DNA from: Williamsia sp. 1135
GTDB lineage: Bacteria; Actinomycetota; Actinomycetes; Mycobacteriales; Mycobacteriaceae
Direction of reading: 5' to 3'
Assembly: GCF_002095395.1 (NCBI RefSeq)
Contig: NZ_MJEI01000079.1
Coordinates: 1 to 64,000, forward strand
DNA length: 64,000 bases
Position 1 is the first letter of the stretch. Every line of letters starts with the position of its first letter. The notes beneath the pieces were generated by a model that did no database searches, was not told where the DNA came from, and saw only the letters and a list, made by a program, of their open reading frames with translations. Made by a program: the position numbers and the translations under genes. Positions 36,901-44,412 of this stretch are shown here, piece by piece.

Positions 36901-37314
36901 GGTCTACGGCAGGACGAAGAACACCGGGTGCAGCTCGAAAAAGGCGTGGAACTACTCATCGGCCTCGAGGCAATTTCCGACCCGGACGCGAATGGGATGC
37001 GCAACGTCCTGTGCATCCTCAACGGACAGCTGCGCCCGGTTCAGATTCGCGATCGAAGTATCGAGACGACGACACGTTCGGCTGAGAAGGCCGACCGTAG
37101 TGACCCCGGACATCTGCCGGCGCCGTTCACCGGCGTGGTGACGCTGTCGGTGAAAGAGGGGGACAGCGTTGCTCAAGGGGAGTCGGTCGGTTCGATCGAG
37201 GCGATGAAGATGGAAGCGACCATCACCGCGACCAAAGCCGGTGTGGTGACCAGGGTCCCGATCAGCCGGGGCGCTCAGGTCGACGGCGGAGACCTGTTGC
37301 TCGTCGTCGGCTAG
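33931..37314 (+). CDS. pyc: pyruvate carboxylase
   Basis: This 1127-aa single-chain enzyme has three domains. Biotin carboxylase spans about residues 1-450 (KAVAGGGGRGMR P-loop, EMNPRIQVEHTVTEEITDVD). Carboxyltransferase spans about 510-900 (TDTTFRDAHQSLLATRVRT, SVEAWGGATYDVALRFL, LLRGRNTVGYTAYPDEV, AIKDMAGLL). The C-terminal biotin carrier has K1093 in EAMKM. It makes oxaloacetate from pyruvate, bicarbonate and ATP. The length and motifs match the family. Its place inside a catabolic locus, divergent from a swivel-domain operon, suggests an anaplerotic role during growth on a substrate that yields pyruvate or acetyl-CoA. Confidence 0.95.
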   Translation: MFSKVLVANRGEIAVRAFRAAVELGASTVAVFPYEDRNSAHRAKAFESYQIGETGHPVRAYLSVSEIIAAAKRSGADAVYPGYGFLSENAGLAAACEAEGIVFVGPSAQILELTGDKSQAIAAARAAGLPVLASSAPSDDVDALIEAAAAMRFPLFVKAVAGGGGRGMRRVAEPGQLRESIEAASREAKTAFGDGTVFLEQAVVDPRHIEVQILADAAGDVIHLYERDCSLQRRHQKVVEVAPAPGLDPALRQRICADAVKFARHIGYTCAGTVEFLLDPFGNYVFIEMNPRIQVEHTVTEEITDVDLVGSQLRIASGETLADLGLTQDSIEIRGAAMQCRITTEDPTNGFRPDTGRVTAYRTPGGSGVRLDGSVGVGSEIGSHFDSMLVKLTCRGRDFATACARSRRAIAEFRVRGVSTNIPFLQAVLDNPDFLAWNVTTTFIEEHPELLTQHVSADRGTKILRYLADITVNRPHGERPSSVYAIDKLPSVDLTSRPEPGSRDRLLRLGPAGFAADLRAASALAVTDTTFRDAHQSLLATRVRTRDLVTVAPHVARMTPQLLSVEAWGGATYDVALRFLHEDPWERLAALRAEMPNICLQMLLRGRNTVGYTAYPDEVTHAFVREATDTGVDTFRIFDALNNIDQMRPAIDAVRETGTAVAEVAMSYTGDLADPRETLYTLDYYLRLAEQMVEAGAHILAIKDMAGLLRPAAAATLVSALRSRFDLPVHLHTHDTPGGQLATYYAAWQAGVDAVDGASAALAGTTSQPALSAIVAATDHTDRATGLDLTAICDLEPYWAAVRSAYAPFESGLPAPTGRVYTHEIPGGQLSNLRQQADALGLAHRFEDIEAAYAGADRILGRLIKVTPSSKVVGDLALSLVGADATAAEFAADPAGYDIPASVIDFLRGDLGEPAGGWPEPLRSRALAGRAEPRAIVPLTEADTTAIGGSSQDRREALNRLLFPGPTKEFESHRASYGDTSQLSTNQYFYGLRQDEEHRVQLEKGVELLIGLEAISDPDANGMRNVLCILNGQLRPVQIRDRSIETTTRSAEKADRSDPGHLPAPFTGVVTLSVKEGDSVAQGESVGSIEAMKMEATITATKAGVVTRVPISRGAQVDGGDLLLVVG

Positions 37315-37372
37315 ATCAGGGGTACGGGCGCGATGTCGCCCGTGACCCAACAATGCGAAGGAGTGAGAAAAC

Positions 37373-38212
37373 ATGGGTGGTCGTTTCGAAGGCAAAGTCG
37401 CCTTCATCACGGGAGCTGCACGAGGACAGGGGCGTTCGCACGCGATCCGTCTCGCCGAAGAAGGCGCGGATATCATCGCGGTCGACATCTGCCGGCCGAT
37501 CGAGAGCGTGACGCCGTTCTACGAGTTGGCGGAGCCCAACGACCTGGCGGAGACCGTGCGCCTGGTCGAGGGTCTGGACAGACGAATCGTTGCGCGGGAG
37601 GTCGATGTTCGCGACCTCTCGGCGCTCACCGCCGCTCTCGACGAAGGCGTTGCTGCACTGGGTGGATTGGACATCGTGCTGGCCAACGCCGGCATCTTCA
37701 TCAGTCACGACGCCGACGGCATGCCCGAAGAGGCATGGCGCGACGTCCTGGACATCAACCTGACGGGCGTCTTCTTCACTGCGCACGCGGCCATCCCGCA
37801 CCTCAAGAAACAGGGCGGCGGCGTCATCCTGCTGACCAGTTCCACTGCAGGCATGCAGGGTTACGCGAATGCGCCGCACTACACGGCCAGCAAGCACGGG
37901 GTGGTCGGGTTGATGAAGAGTCTCGCGCAGGAGCTCGGGCCCTTCGGCATCCGGGTCAACACGGTGCACCCGACCGGTGTGGACACCCCGATGATCCAGA
38001 ACAAGCGGACCTGGGGATTGTTCTCCCCGGATGACCCGAATCCCACCCGCGATGCTGCCGCCGAGGCGATGAAGGTGACCAACCTGCTCCCGGTTCCGTG
38101 GATCGACCCCCGCGATGTGAGCAACCTCGTGGCTTGGTTGGCCTCCGACGAGGCGCGCTACGTAACGGCGTCGCAGTACTCCGTCGATGCGGGCGCAGTG
38201 AACAAGCCGTGA
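37373..38212 (+). CDS. mycofactocin-type SDR (carveol-dehydrogenase-like)
   Basis: This 279-aa SDR opens with FEGKVAFITGAARGQGRSHA and IIAVDICRPIE, the pattern of the mycofactocin-coupled SDR subfamily with its insert after the second strand. The catalytic Ser, Tyr and Lys lie in LTSSTAGMQGYANAPHYTASKHG, and the C-terminus reads RYVTASQYSVDAGAVNKP. These enzymes hold NAD(H) tightly and pass hydride to the redox peptide mycofactocin; known substrates include carveol and other secondary alcohols. It starts 58 bases after pyruvate carboxylase and is likely co-transcribed. A mycofactocin gene set must lie elsewhere in the genome. Confidence 0.88.
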   Translation: MGGRFEGKVAFITGAARGQGRSHAIRLAEEGADIIAVDICRPIESVTPFYELAEPNDLAETVRLVEGLDRRIVAREVDVRDLSALTAALDEGVAALGGLDIVLANAGIFISHDADGMPEEAWRDVLDINLTGVFFTAHAAIPHLKKQGGGVILLTSSTAGMQGYANAPHYTASKHGVVGLMKSLAQELGPFGIRVNTVHPTGVDTPMIQNKRTWGLFSPDDPNPTRDAAAEAMKVTNLLPVPWIDPRDVSNLVAWLASDEARYVTASQYSVDAGAVNKP

Positions 38213-38236
38213 TCGCGCTCTGACATTCCTGCTGGC

Positions 38237-39292
38237 TCAGGACACCAGCGCGGCAGCAACTGTCTCGGCGTGCACGGTGGTGTTGCCGAAGAGCAATTCG
38301 CTCGTCTTCGCCCGACGGAAGTACCTGTGCAAAGGGTGTTCCCAGGTGAAGCCGATGCCGCCGTGGATCTGGACGGATTCTTCGGCCGCGAAGGTTGCGG
38401 CTCGTGAGGCCAGTACCCGGGCGGTCGCGGCTGCGACGAACAGTTCGTTGTCGCTGCGGGTATCCGCCTCGGCCGCATCGAGCACCGCGGCCTCCGCGAG
38501 TTCGATCGCGACGAGCATGTCGGTCAGCCGATGCTTGATCGACTGGAACGATCCGATGGCCCGGCCGAACTGCTGGCGGGTCTTGGCGTACTCCACGGAC
38601 ATCTCGAGGCAGGCGCGCGCGGCACCCACCTGTTCGGCGGCGAGTGCGGTGATCGCGATGGCCTGCGCCTTCGCGAGACCTGCGACGAGATCATCGCCGC
38701 CGATGCGCTGGGCCACTGCCCCGGTGAACTCTATTCGTGCGAGTGGTCTGGTGAAGTCGAGGGATTCGCGTGCGGTGCGGACCACCCCGCCGGCGTCACC
38801 GTCGATGACCGCCAACTCCGTACCGGAGGGTCCTTCGGCGACGACGACGAGCAGATCAGCGTCCGCGCCGGCGACCACGGCCTCCTGCGCGCCATCGAGG
38901 ACGATCGTGTCACCGACACCGACCGATGCGGTGATCGTCGACGTCGCGAACGGGTAGCCGGTCACAAGTGCGGCGGTCACGCTGCCGTCTGCGATGGTCG
39001 GCAGATGCTGTGCCCTGGCGGCCTCCGAACCTGCATGCAGCAGGGTGAAACCCGCCAGGATCACCGACGAGAAGTACGGCGCGGCACCGAGCGATCTACC
39101 CAGCTCGGCCATCACCACCGCGGTGTCCTTCAGGGTGAATCCGGCTCCGCCGTAGGTCTCCGGGAACGGGACCTCGGTCAGGCCCATCTCCAGCAAGGCA
39201 CTCCAGACGTCTTCGCCCGCTGAGGTCCGTGCCAGCGACGACCGGAGACTGGATTCGAGATCGCGTTGTTCGACCGTCAATTCGAGAGGCAT
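38237..39292 (-). CDS. acyl-CoA dehydrogenase, small-subunit type
   Basis: This 351-aa protein has VEYAKTRQQFGRAIGSFQSI near residue 230 and IHGGIGFTWEHPLHRYFRRA near residue 310, with a diverged N-terminal half. I chose the ATG at 39292, with AGGAG about 8 bases upstream. It lies 10 bases after the large acyl-CoA dehydrogenase, an arrangement typical of heteromeric enzymes in which the pair share one FAD site per dimer. It ends the beta-oxidation operon and converges on the mycofactocin-type SDR. Confidence 0.87.
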   Translation of the reverse strand: MPLELTVEQRDLESSLRSSLARTSAGEDVWSALLEMGLTEVPFPETYGGAGFTLKDTAVVMAELGRSLGAAPYFSSVILAGFTLLHAGSEAARAQHLPTIADGSVTAALVTGYPFATSTITASVGVGDTIVLDGAQEAVVAGADADLLVVVAEGPSGTELAVIDGDAGGVVRTARESLDFTRPLARIEFTGAVAQRIGGDDLVAGLAKAQAIAITALAAEQVGAARACLEMSVEYAKTRQQFGRAIGSFQSIKHRLTDMLVAIELAEAAVLDAAEADTRSDNELFVAAATARVLASRAATFAAEESVQIHGGIGFTWEHPLHRYFRRAKTSELLFGNTTVHAETVAAALVS

Positions 39293-39302
39293 TGCCGAGC
39301 TC

Positions 39303-40529
39303 CTAACGTGGTTCGCGGGGCAGTCCGAGCCCGCGTTCGCCGATGATGTTTCGCTGGATCTCGTCTGAGCCGCCCGCGATCCGATAGCCGGGCGCACCCA
39401 GGAGATGTTCGGTCCAGGCGAAGGTGTTCGATTCTCCGGTGTCGGCAAGGATCTTCGGCCCGAGGAACGACGCGGCAGCGTCGCCGATCCGCTTGAGGTT
39501 CTGGGTCCAGACGAGCTTGCCGATCGAACCCTCCACTCCTGGAACGGCTCCCGACTGCTCCCGCTCTGCGTAACGCGCCACCATCAGCGCCGCGGCGCGC
39601 TCGTAGATCGCCGCGTCCGCGAGTTGCTGCCGTACCAGCGGGTCCTCGGTGATCCCGAGACTCTTGGCCAGCCGCACCAGGTCGGCGCTGTTGCCGCCGG
39701 CGCTGACGATGCCGGCACTCGAATTGCGTTCGAATCCAAGCGTGGTGAGGGCGACTTTCCAGCCATCGCCTTCGGCACCGATGCGCAGCGAGTCCGGAAG
39801 TTCGACGTCGGTGAGGAAGACCTCGTTGAAGGTCGAACCGCCAGAGCTCTGCCGAATGGGTCGGACGTCGACCCCGGGCGCGTCCATGGGCACCATGAAC
39901 GCTGTCATCCCACGGTGTTTGGCGACGGTGGTGTCGGTGCGGGCGATGAGCAGGCCCCACTCGGAGAACTGCGCGCCCGAGCTCCAGACCTTCTGCCCGT
40001 TGACACGCCAGGTGTCGCCGGACTTCACGGCCTTGGTCGAGAGGCCGGCGAGATCGGATCCTGCACCCGGTTCCGAGAACAGCTGGCAGCACAGGAGATC
40101 GGTCCGCAGGAAAGGCGTGACGAAGTGCTTCTTCTGGTCCTCGGTACCGAGCACGTGGAGGGTCGGCGCCACCAATTCGACGGTGACCAAGACGGTCTCG
40201 TGACGGTCTGGCGTGTTGTACTGCCGCTCGAGACCGACGTACACCCGTTCGTGGCTTGCGGTGAGGCCTGCTCCACCCCACTCAGAACCCCAGGTGATCG
40301 CACCGAATCCCGCATCGACCCTGCGCCGCTGCCAGTCCCGTGCGGTGTCGATCAGCGCGCGTTCCTCGTCGTGGGTGTGGTTGTGGAAGATCGCATAATT
40401 GGGATCGGCGGCAACCGTCGACCCGCTCTCACGCCGGTCGAGGTGCTCATCGAGCCAGGCAACGCATTTCTCTGAGAACGCGTCCAGATCGATGACATGT
40501 GCTTCGCTCGAACCGGGTGCCGGCGTCAT
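39303..40529 (-). CDS. acyl-CoA dehydrogenase, large-subunit type
   Basis: This 408-aa flavoprotein has CQLFSEPGAGSDLAGLSTKA near residue 145, VNGQKVWSSGAQFSEWGLLI near residue 180 and the C-terminal GGSDEIQRNIIGERGLGLPREPR. It is clearly similar to the protein at 13509-14759, so the locus holds two large/small acyl-CoA dehydrogenase pairs. The ATG at 40529 overlaps the enoyl-CoA hydratase stop by four bases and has GGGAAAG upstream. It should introduce a double bond into the acyl-CoA made by the ligase of this operon. Confidence 0.9.
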   Translation of the reverse strand: MTPAPGSSEAHVIDLDAFSEKCVAWLDEHLDRRESGSTVAADPNYAIFHNHTHDEERALIDTARDWQRRRVDAGFGAITWGSEWGGAGLTASHERVYVGLERQYNTPDRHETVLVTVELVAPTLHVLGTEDQKKHFVTPFLRTDLLCCQLFSEPGAGSDLAGLSTKAVKSGDTWRVNGQKVWSSGAQFSEWGLLIARTDTTVAKHRGMTAFMVPMDAPGVDVRPIRQSSGGSTFNEVFLTDVELPDSLRIGAEGDGWKVALTTLGFERNSSAGIVSAGGNSADLVRLAKSLGITEDPLVRQQLADAAIYERAAALMVARYAEREQSGAVPGVEGSIGKLVWTQNLKRIGDAAASFLGPKILADTGESNTFAWTEHLLGAPGYRIAGGSDEIQRNIIGERGLGLPREPR

Positions 40530-41308
40530 GACTTCTTTCCCTTCGCCATCTCTGCGATCCTGGCCTCGACGGCCTTCTTGGAGTCGGGATGCTCGGACAG
40601 TCGCACGGTAAAGGTCTGTTCGAGTTCGTAGCCGCGCTTGAGGTCGACGTCTTCGCACCCGTTCAACGACTGCTTGGCGAGGGTCAGCGCATATCGGCTC
40701 TTCGCAGCGATGACGCGCGCCCGCGACATCGCGACCTCGAGGATCTCGTCGTGGGGCACCACGTCGATCGGGGCACCCCAGCTGCGTAGGGTTTCGGCGT
40801 CGACGGGTTCGGCGGTGAAGAACATCCGGCGCATCGCCTGTTGGGGAAGCATCCTGGCGGTGAACCGGCCACCACCCAGTACGCCGACGCCCATCTCCGG
40901 AAGGCCGAACGTCGCCCGGTCGGAGGCGACGACGATGTCGCTGAGCGAGGCCAACGCGAGACCGCTCCCGAGTGCCGGACCGTTGATCGCAGCAATGACG
41001 GGCAGCGCGCAGTCGTAGAGCCCGAAGAGCGCGCGCCGCACGCTGCGCATCTCGGCATCGCCGCTGACCGCATCCATCACCCGGAAGTTGCCGAGATCAT
41101 TCCCAGCGCAGAAGATCCTGCCGCGGCCGGTGAGCACGATGGCACGGATGTCCTGGTTGTCGGACAAGATGTCGAAGACCTGAGCGATCTCGTCGTACAT
41201 CTGGGTGTCGATAGCGTTCACCTTGCCGCGGGCCAGCTCGACGAGTGCGATACCCGGTTCCGGCTCGGTGACGACGAGGTGTTCGATGCCAGGCGTCTGA
41301 ACAGTCAT
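40526..41308 (-). CDS. enoyl-CoA hydratase/isomerase family protein
   Basis: This 260-aa crotonase-fold protein has RIFCAGNDLGNF (oxyanion-hole region) near residue 65 and GPALGSGLALASLSDIVVAS near residue 110, with TFGLPEMGVGVLGGGRF following. The second catalytic Glu of true hydratases lies in the FGLPE stretch; the first is less clear (GPALGSGLAL has no Glu), so it may be an isomerase or a hydratase variant. The ATG at 41308 is preceded by AGGGG. It sits 7 bases downstream of the CoA ligase and overlaps the acyl-CoA dehydrogenase. Confidence 0.85.
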   Translation of the reverse strand: MTVQTPGIEHLVVTEPEPGIALVELARGKVNAIDTQMYDEIAQVFDILSDNQDIRAIVLTGRGRIFCAGNDLGNFRVMDAVSGDAEMRSVRRALFGLYDCALPVIAAINGPALGSGLALASLSDIVVASDRATFGLPEMGVGVLGGGRFTARMLPQQAMRRMFFTAEPVDAETLRSWGAPIDVVPHDEILEVAMSRARVIAAKSRYALTLAKQSLNGCEDVDLKRGYELEQTFTVRLSEHPDSKKAVEARIAEMAKGKKS

Positions 41309-41315
41309 TCGGCCC

Positions 41316-42995
41316 CTATTTCTCATGTGTTGCGGCGAACTTCATCGCCGACATCTGCGGTGGAAGCGCATCCCGATCGCGGGTCCAGTCGCGCAGCGCA
41401 AACTTCTGCACCTTGCCGCTAGCGGTCTTCGGCAGCGAATCGACCACGAAGACGCTCTCCGGGATCTTCTGGACTGCGATCTCCCGGTCGAGCAGGAATG
41501 AGTGGACTTCTCCGAGGGTGAGGTCGCGGTGGTCGCGGGTCACCACGAATGCACAGCCGCGCTCTCCTGTCCGGGGGTCCGGTCCGGCGACGACAGCGAC
41601 CTCGACGACAGCCGGGTGTTCGCTGAGCTGATTCTCGACATCGTGGGCACTGATCTTCTCGCCCGACCGGTTGATGATGTCCTTGATACGACCGACGACG
41701 TGGATGCCGCCGCTGCTGTCGAAGCGGCCCAGATCGCCGGTCCGAAAGAACCCGTCGGCCGTGAAAGCTTCTGCATTGAGCGAGGATTCGAGGTAGCCGA
41801 GGAAGGTGTCAGGGCCGCGCCACATGATCTCACCGACTTCGCCGGTCTGCGCGAGGCCACCTTTGCCGTCGGACACCAGGAGTTCGGTCGGGCCGATCGG
41901 CCGCCCGTCGGTGTTTATCCGGAGATAGAGCGGATCCCAACGATCGGCGGTACTGACCGACGGGCCCTCGGTGGCGCCATACATCCGCACCACCGTTCCG
42001 AGTCGCTCGGTGGCCGCGGCGGTGAGTGCGTCCGGGATGTCGGCACCGCCGCAGACGATGTACCGGATCGAGGGCGTCGGTGTGCCGGTTGATTCGGCAA
42101 CGTCGAGCAGCCCACGAAGAAACGGTGTGGAGAAGATCATGAAGCTGCCACGTTCGGCGACGATGCGCTGCAAGGCAATCGCGGGATCCCACACGTCCTG
42201 CAGGACAACGGGTGCGCCGAGCAGGAAGGGCAGGATCAAGGCGCAGTTGATACCGGTGACGTGGGTGACCGGTGAAGGGTTGAAGATCACGTCGGTCTCG
42301 TTGAGACCGAACCAGTCGATCATCGAGAGGTTCTCGTAGACCAGTGTGTTGTGGCTGTGCAGCGCCCCTTTGGGGTCGGCGGTGGTGCCCGAGGTGTACA
42401 GCAGCAGGCAGACGTCGTCGGCAACCGGAGGTGCAAGGGCCCGGGCCTTGCTGATCATCGGGGTCGTCACCGAGCTCATCAGATCGGTCCAGGTGACGGC
42501 AAGGCTTCCGGCGCCGGAGGCGTCGCCGAGCGAGATGATCCATTCGAGGTCCGGCAGGGCGGCGGCGAGGCCGTGGTACATCTCGCCCACATCGACGCCG
42601 CGGAGTTCGGCCGGGATGAACACGACCTTGGCCCGCCCTTGACCCAGGATGAAGCGTAGTTCGCGGGACCGATAGATGGGCACGATCGGGTTGGCGACGG
42701 CACCGATCTTCATCACGGCCTGGAAGACGATGACCGCCTCAGCGCAGTTGGGAAGCTGAAAGGAGACCACGTCGTCCGGGGTGACCCCACGGGCGTGCAA
42801 TGCGGCCGCCAATCGGGTTGCTTGTAGGTCGACCTCGGCGAAGGTCAGCTTGCGGGCGCCATCGACCACCGCCGTTGCCATGGGGTAGAGCTGGGCCGCG
42901 CGGGAGAGAAAATGGCCGATCGGCTTGTCATTCCAGTGTCCACCGTCGCGAAACGACTGCGCGAGTTCGGCATTCGGCGGCCGCGTTGGCAACAT
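41316..42995 (-). CDS. acyl/cyclohexanecarboxylate-type CoA ligase (AMP-forming)
   Basis: This 559-aa adenylate-forming ligase has LLLYTSGTTADPKGALHSHN near residue 195, MYGATEGPS near residue 335, FFRTGDLGRFDSSGGIHVVG, IKDIINRSGEKIS and the C-terminal lysine in LPKTASGKVQKFALRDW. It resembles cyclohexanecarboxylate-CoA and medium-chain ligases. AGGAGG lies 6 bases before the ATG. It heads a four-gene operon (ligase, hydratase, two acyl-CoA dehydrogenases), so it probably primes a cyclic or branched acid for beta-oxidation. It faces the GntR regulator across a 200-bp region with an AACTATGTACA site. Confidence 0.9.
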   Translation of the reverse strand: MLPTRPPNAELAQSFRDGGHWNDKPIGHFLSRAAQLYPMATAVVDGARKLTFAEVDLQATRLAAALHARGVTPDDVVSFQLPNCAEAVIVFQAVMKIGAVANPIVPIYRSRELRFILGQGRAKVVFIPAELRGVDVGEMYHGLAAALPDLEWIISLGDASGAGSLAVTWTDLMSSVTTPMISKARALAPPVADDVCLLLYTSGTTADPKGALHSHNTLVYENLSMIDWFGLNETDVIFNPSPVTHVTGINCALILPFLLGAPVVLQDVWDPAIALQRIVAERGSFMIFSTPFLRGLLDVAESTGTPTPSIRYIVCGGADIPDALTAAATERLGTVVRMYGATEGPSVSTADRWDPLYLRINTDGRPIGPTELLVSDGKGGLAQTGEVGEIMWRGPDTFLGYLESSLNAEAFTADGFFRTGDLGRFDSSGGIHVVGRIKDIINRSGEKISAHDVENQLSEHPAVVEVAVVAGPDPRTGERGCAFVVTRDHRDLTLGEVHSFLLDREIAVQKIPESVFVVDSLPKTASGKVQKFALRDWTRDRDALPPQMSAMKFAATHEK

Positions 42996-43056
42996 GGCTA
43001 CCTCCTGTCCTGCACTGCGTACTTTTCTGACATCGGCTACAGTATCTAATCTCGCT

Positions 43057-43067
43057 AACTATGTACA
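43057..43067 (+). promoter_or_regulatory. AACTATGTACA element between the CoA ligase operon and the GntR gene
   Basis: This is an exact copy of the 11-mer at 19136 and 21970, in the 200-bp divergent region between the CoA ligase and the GntR regulator. An operator next to the regulator gene would fit autoregulation plus control of the operon. A TTGACC hexamer at 43071-43076 lies just downstream and could be a -35 element of the regulator gene, but no convincing -10 was found. Confidence 0.55.
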
Positions 43068-43195
43068 GACTTGACCCACATCACAGTTCGGATGGGTACT
43101 GTTGGGCGCAATGCCGGAGCGCTGAAAGTGTTGTCAGCGTACGAGCCGAATGCGCTGACAGCCACGCAGCGCCAGCTGATCGCCATGGGGGAGAA

Positions 43196-43942
43196 ATGAC
43201 CGCTGAAGACACCGTAGGGCCGAAGGTCCGCGGGCAGAAGATGTCCGCAAAAATCGCAAACGTCATCGCGGATCAGATCCTCACCGGGGGCATCGTGGTC
43301 GGTCAGCGGCTGCCCACCGAGAAGGAGATGGTGGCCGAGCACGGGGTCGCCCGCACCACGGTGCGAGAGGCTCTGCGGCTACTCGAAAGCCGGGACCTGG
43401 TGACCATCAAGTCCGGCATCGGTGGTGGCCCGGTCGCCAAGCGGCCCGAGCTCGAATCGCTCGGGAACACCATGAAACTGTTCCTGCAGATCGACAGCGC
43501 CAACATCAGCGACGTGATCGATGTCCGGCTGATGCTCGAACCCATCGTGGCCCGTGCTGCCGCGGCGAACGTGACCAACGAGCAGATCGAGGTCATGCAG
43601 ACCGCACTCGACAGGATGCGCGAAGACCCGGGCGACTACGCGAACTTCCAGGAGAACAATGCGGTCTTCCAGCGCTGTGTCTACGAGGCGGCCGGCAATC
43701 CCGCGCTGAAGATCGTCATGGAGACGCTGTGGTTGCTCGTGCGTGACGCCGAACCCAACGAGCATCCGATGGCCACCAGGCTTGCCGCGGTGGAGATGCA
43801 GCAGGACGTCCTCGACGCGATGCGTGCGCGGGACACCGAGTCGACCGCGAAGACGATGAGCGCGTTCAACGAGGAGTCGGCGAAGTACTACCGCAGGCGG
43901 TTGGCCGACATCATCTCGCAGCCGGTGCACTGGCAGATGTAG
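43196..43942 (+). CDS. GntR-family regulator, FadR (FCD) subfamily
   Basis: This 248-aa protein has an N-terminal winged helix (residues about 20-85: RLPTEKEMVAEHGVARTTVREALRLLESRDLV) and an all-helical FCD effector domain (DVIDVRLMLEPIVARAAAAN, VFQRCVYEAAGNP). FadR-type regulators usually repress and are released by an acyl-CoA, organic acid or similar ligand. The ATG at 43196 has GGGGGAGA upstream. It is the only DNA-binding regulator of this type in the catabolic region, so it is the best candidate for the shared ATGTACA sites. The ligand is unknown. Confidence 0.9.
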   Translation: MTAEDTVGPKVRGQKMSAKIANVIADQILTGGIVVGQRLPTEKEMVAEHGVARTTVREALRLLESRDLVTIKSGIGGGPVAKRPELESLGNTMKLFLQIDSANISDVIDVRLMLEPIVARAAAANVTNEQIEVMQTALDRMREDPGDYANFQENNAVFQRCVYEAAGNPALKIVMETLWLLVRDAEPNEHPMATRLAAVEMQQDVLDAMRARDTESTAKTMSAFNEESAKYYRRRLADIISQPVHWQM

Positions 43943-44036
43943 GGCCTGTGCCCTGAATAAAACGCGGCCATCGGGAACATTCGCCGGTGCGTGGCTCTCC
44001 TATCCCTGAAAGCCACACACCAGCGAGGAGAACATC

Positions 44037-44255
44037 ATGGCCACCGAGTACTACGACACCAACGCCGACGGAATCGTCGACACGGCACTCACCGACACCG
44101 ATGGTGACGGCATCGCGAACTACGAGGAGTACGACACCGACGGCGACGGCATGGCCGACGAGATGCACGAGGACGCCAACAACGACGGCTACATCGACAC
44201 GGTGCATGTCGACACCGACGGCGACGGCTACTACGACACGACCGTCGTCGGCTGA
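44037..44255 (+). CDS. small acidic protein with repeated DxDGDG calcium-type loops
   Basis: This 72-aa protein is made almost wholly of Asp-rich loops: DTNADGIVD, DTDGDGIAN, DTDGDGMAD, DANNDGYID and DTDGDGYYD, five repeats spaced 10-18 residues apart. They match EF-hand-like or thrombospondin-type-3 calcium loops. There is no signal peptide, so it would be cytoplasmic unless exported otherwise. GAGGAG lies about 6 bases before the ATG, and a strong hairpin follows the stop, so it is a free-standing one-gene unit. The function is unknown; calcium buffering or a protein-binding role is possible. Confidence 0.8.
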   Translation: MATEYYDTNADGIVDTALTDTDGDGIANYEEYDTDGDGMADEMHEDANNDGYIDTVHVDTDGDGYYDTTVVG

Positions 44256-44272
44256 TCCGCCGCCGCTCACAC

Positions 44273-44301
44273 GAAGACCCACCGTGATCCGGTGGGTCTT
44301 C
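44273..44301 (+). terminator. intrinsic-type terminator after the acidic repeat gene
   Basis: Arms GAAGACCCACC (44273-44283) and GGTGGGTCTTC (44291-44301) form a perfect 11-bp stem with a 7-base loop, starting 18 bases after the stop codon and followed by a short TTC stretch. Confidence 0.85.
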
Positions 44302-44412
44302 TTCGTGATCCTGCTCGTCGATCTACGGTGCCGAACAGCCGAAACCGTCTACACTGCTGTCGAATCGAACACACACCGGGCCGCCGCCGCGGGCCGTCCG
44401 CGAGGAGACAAC

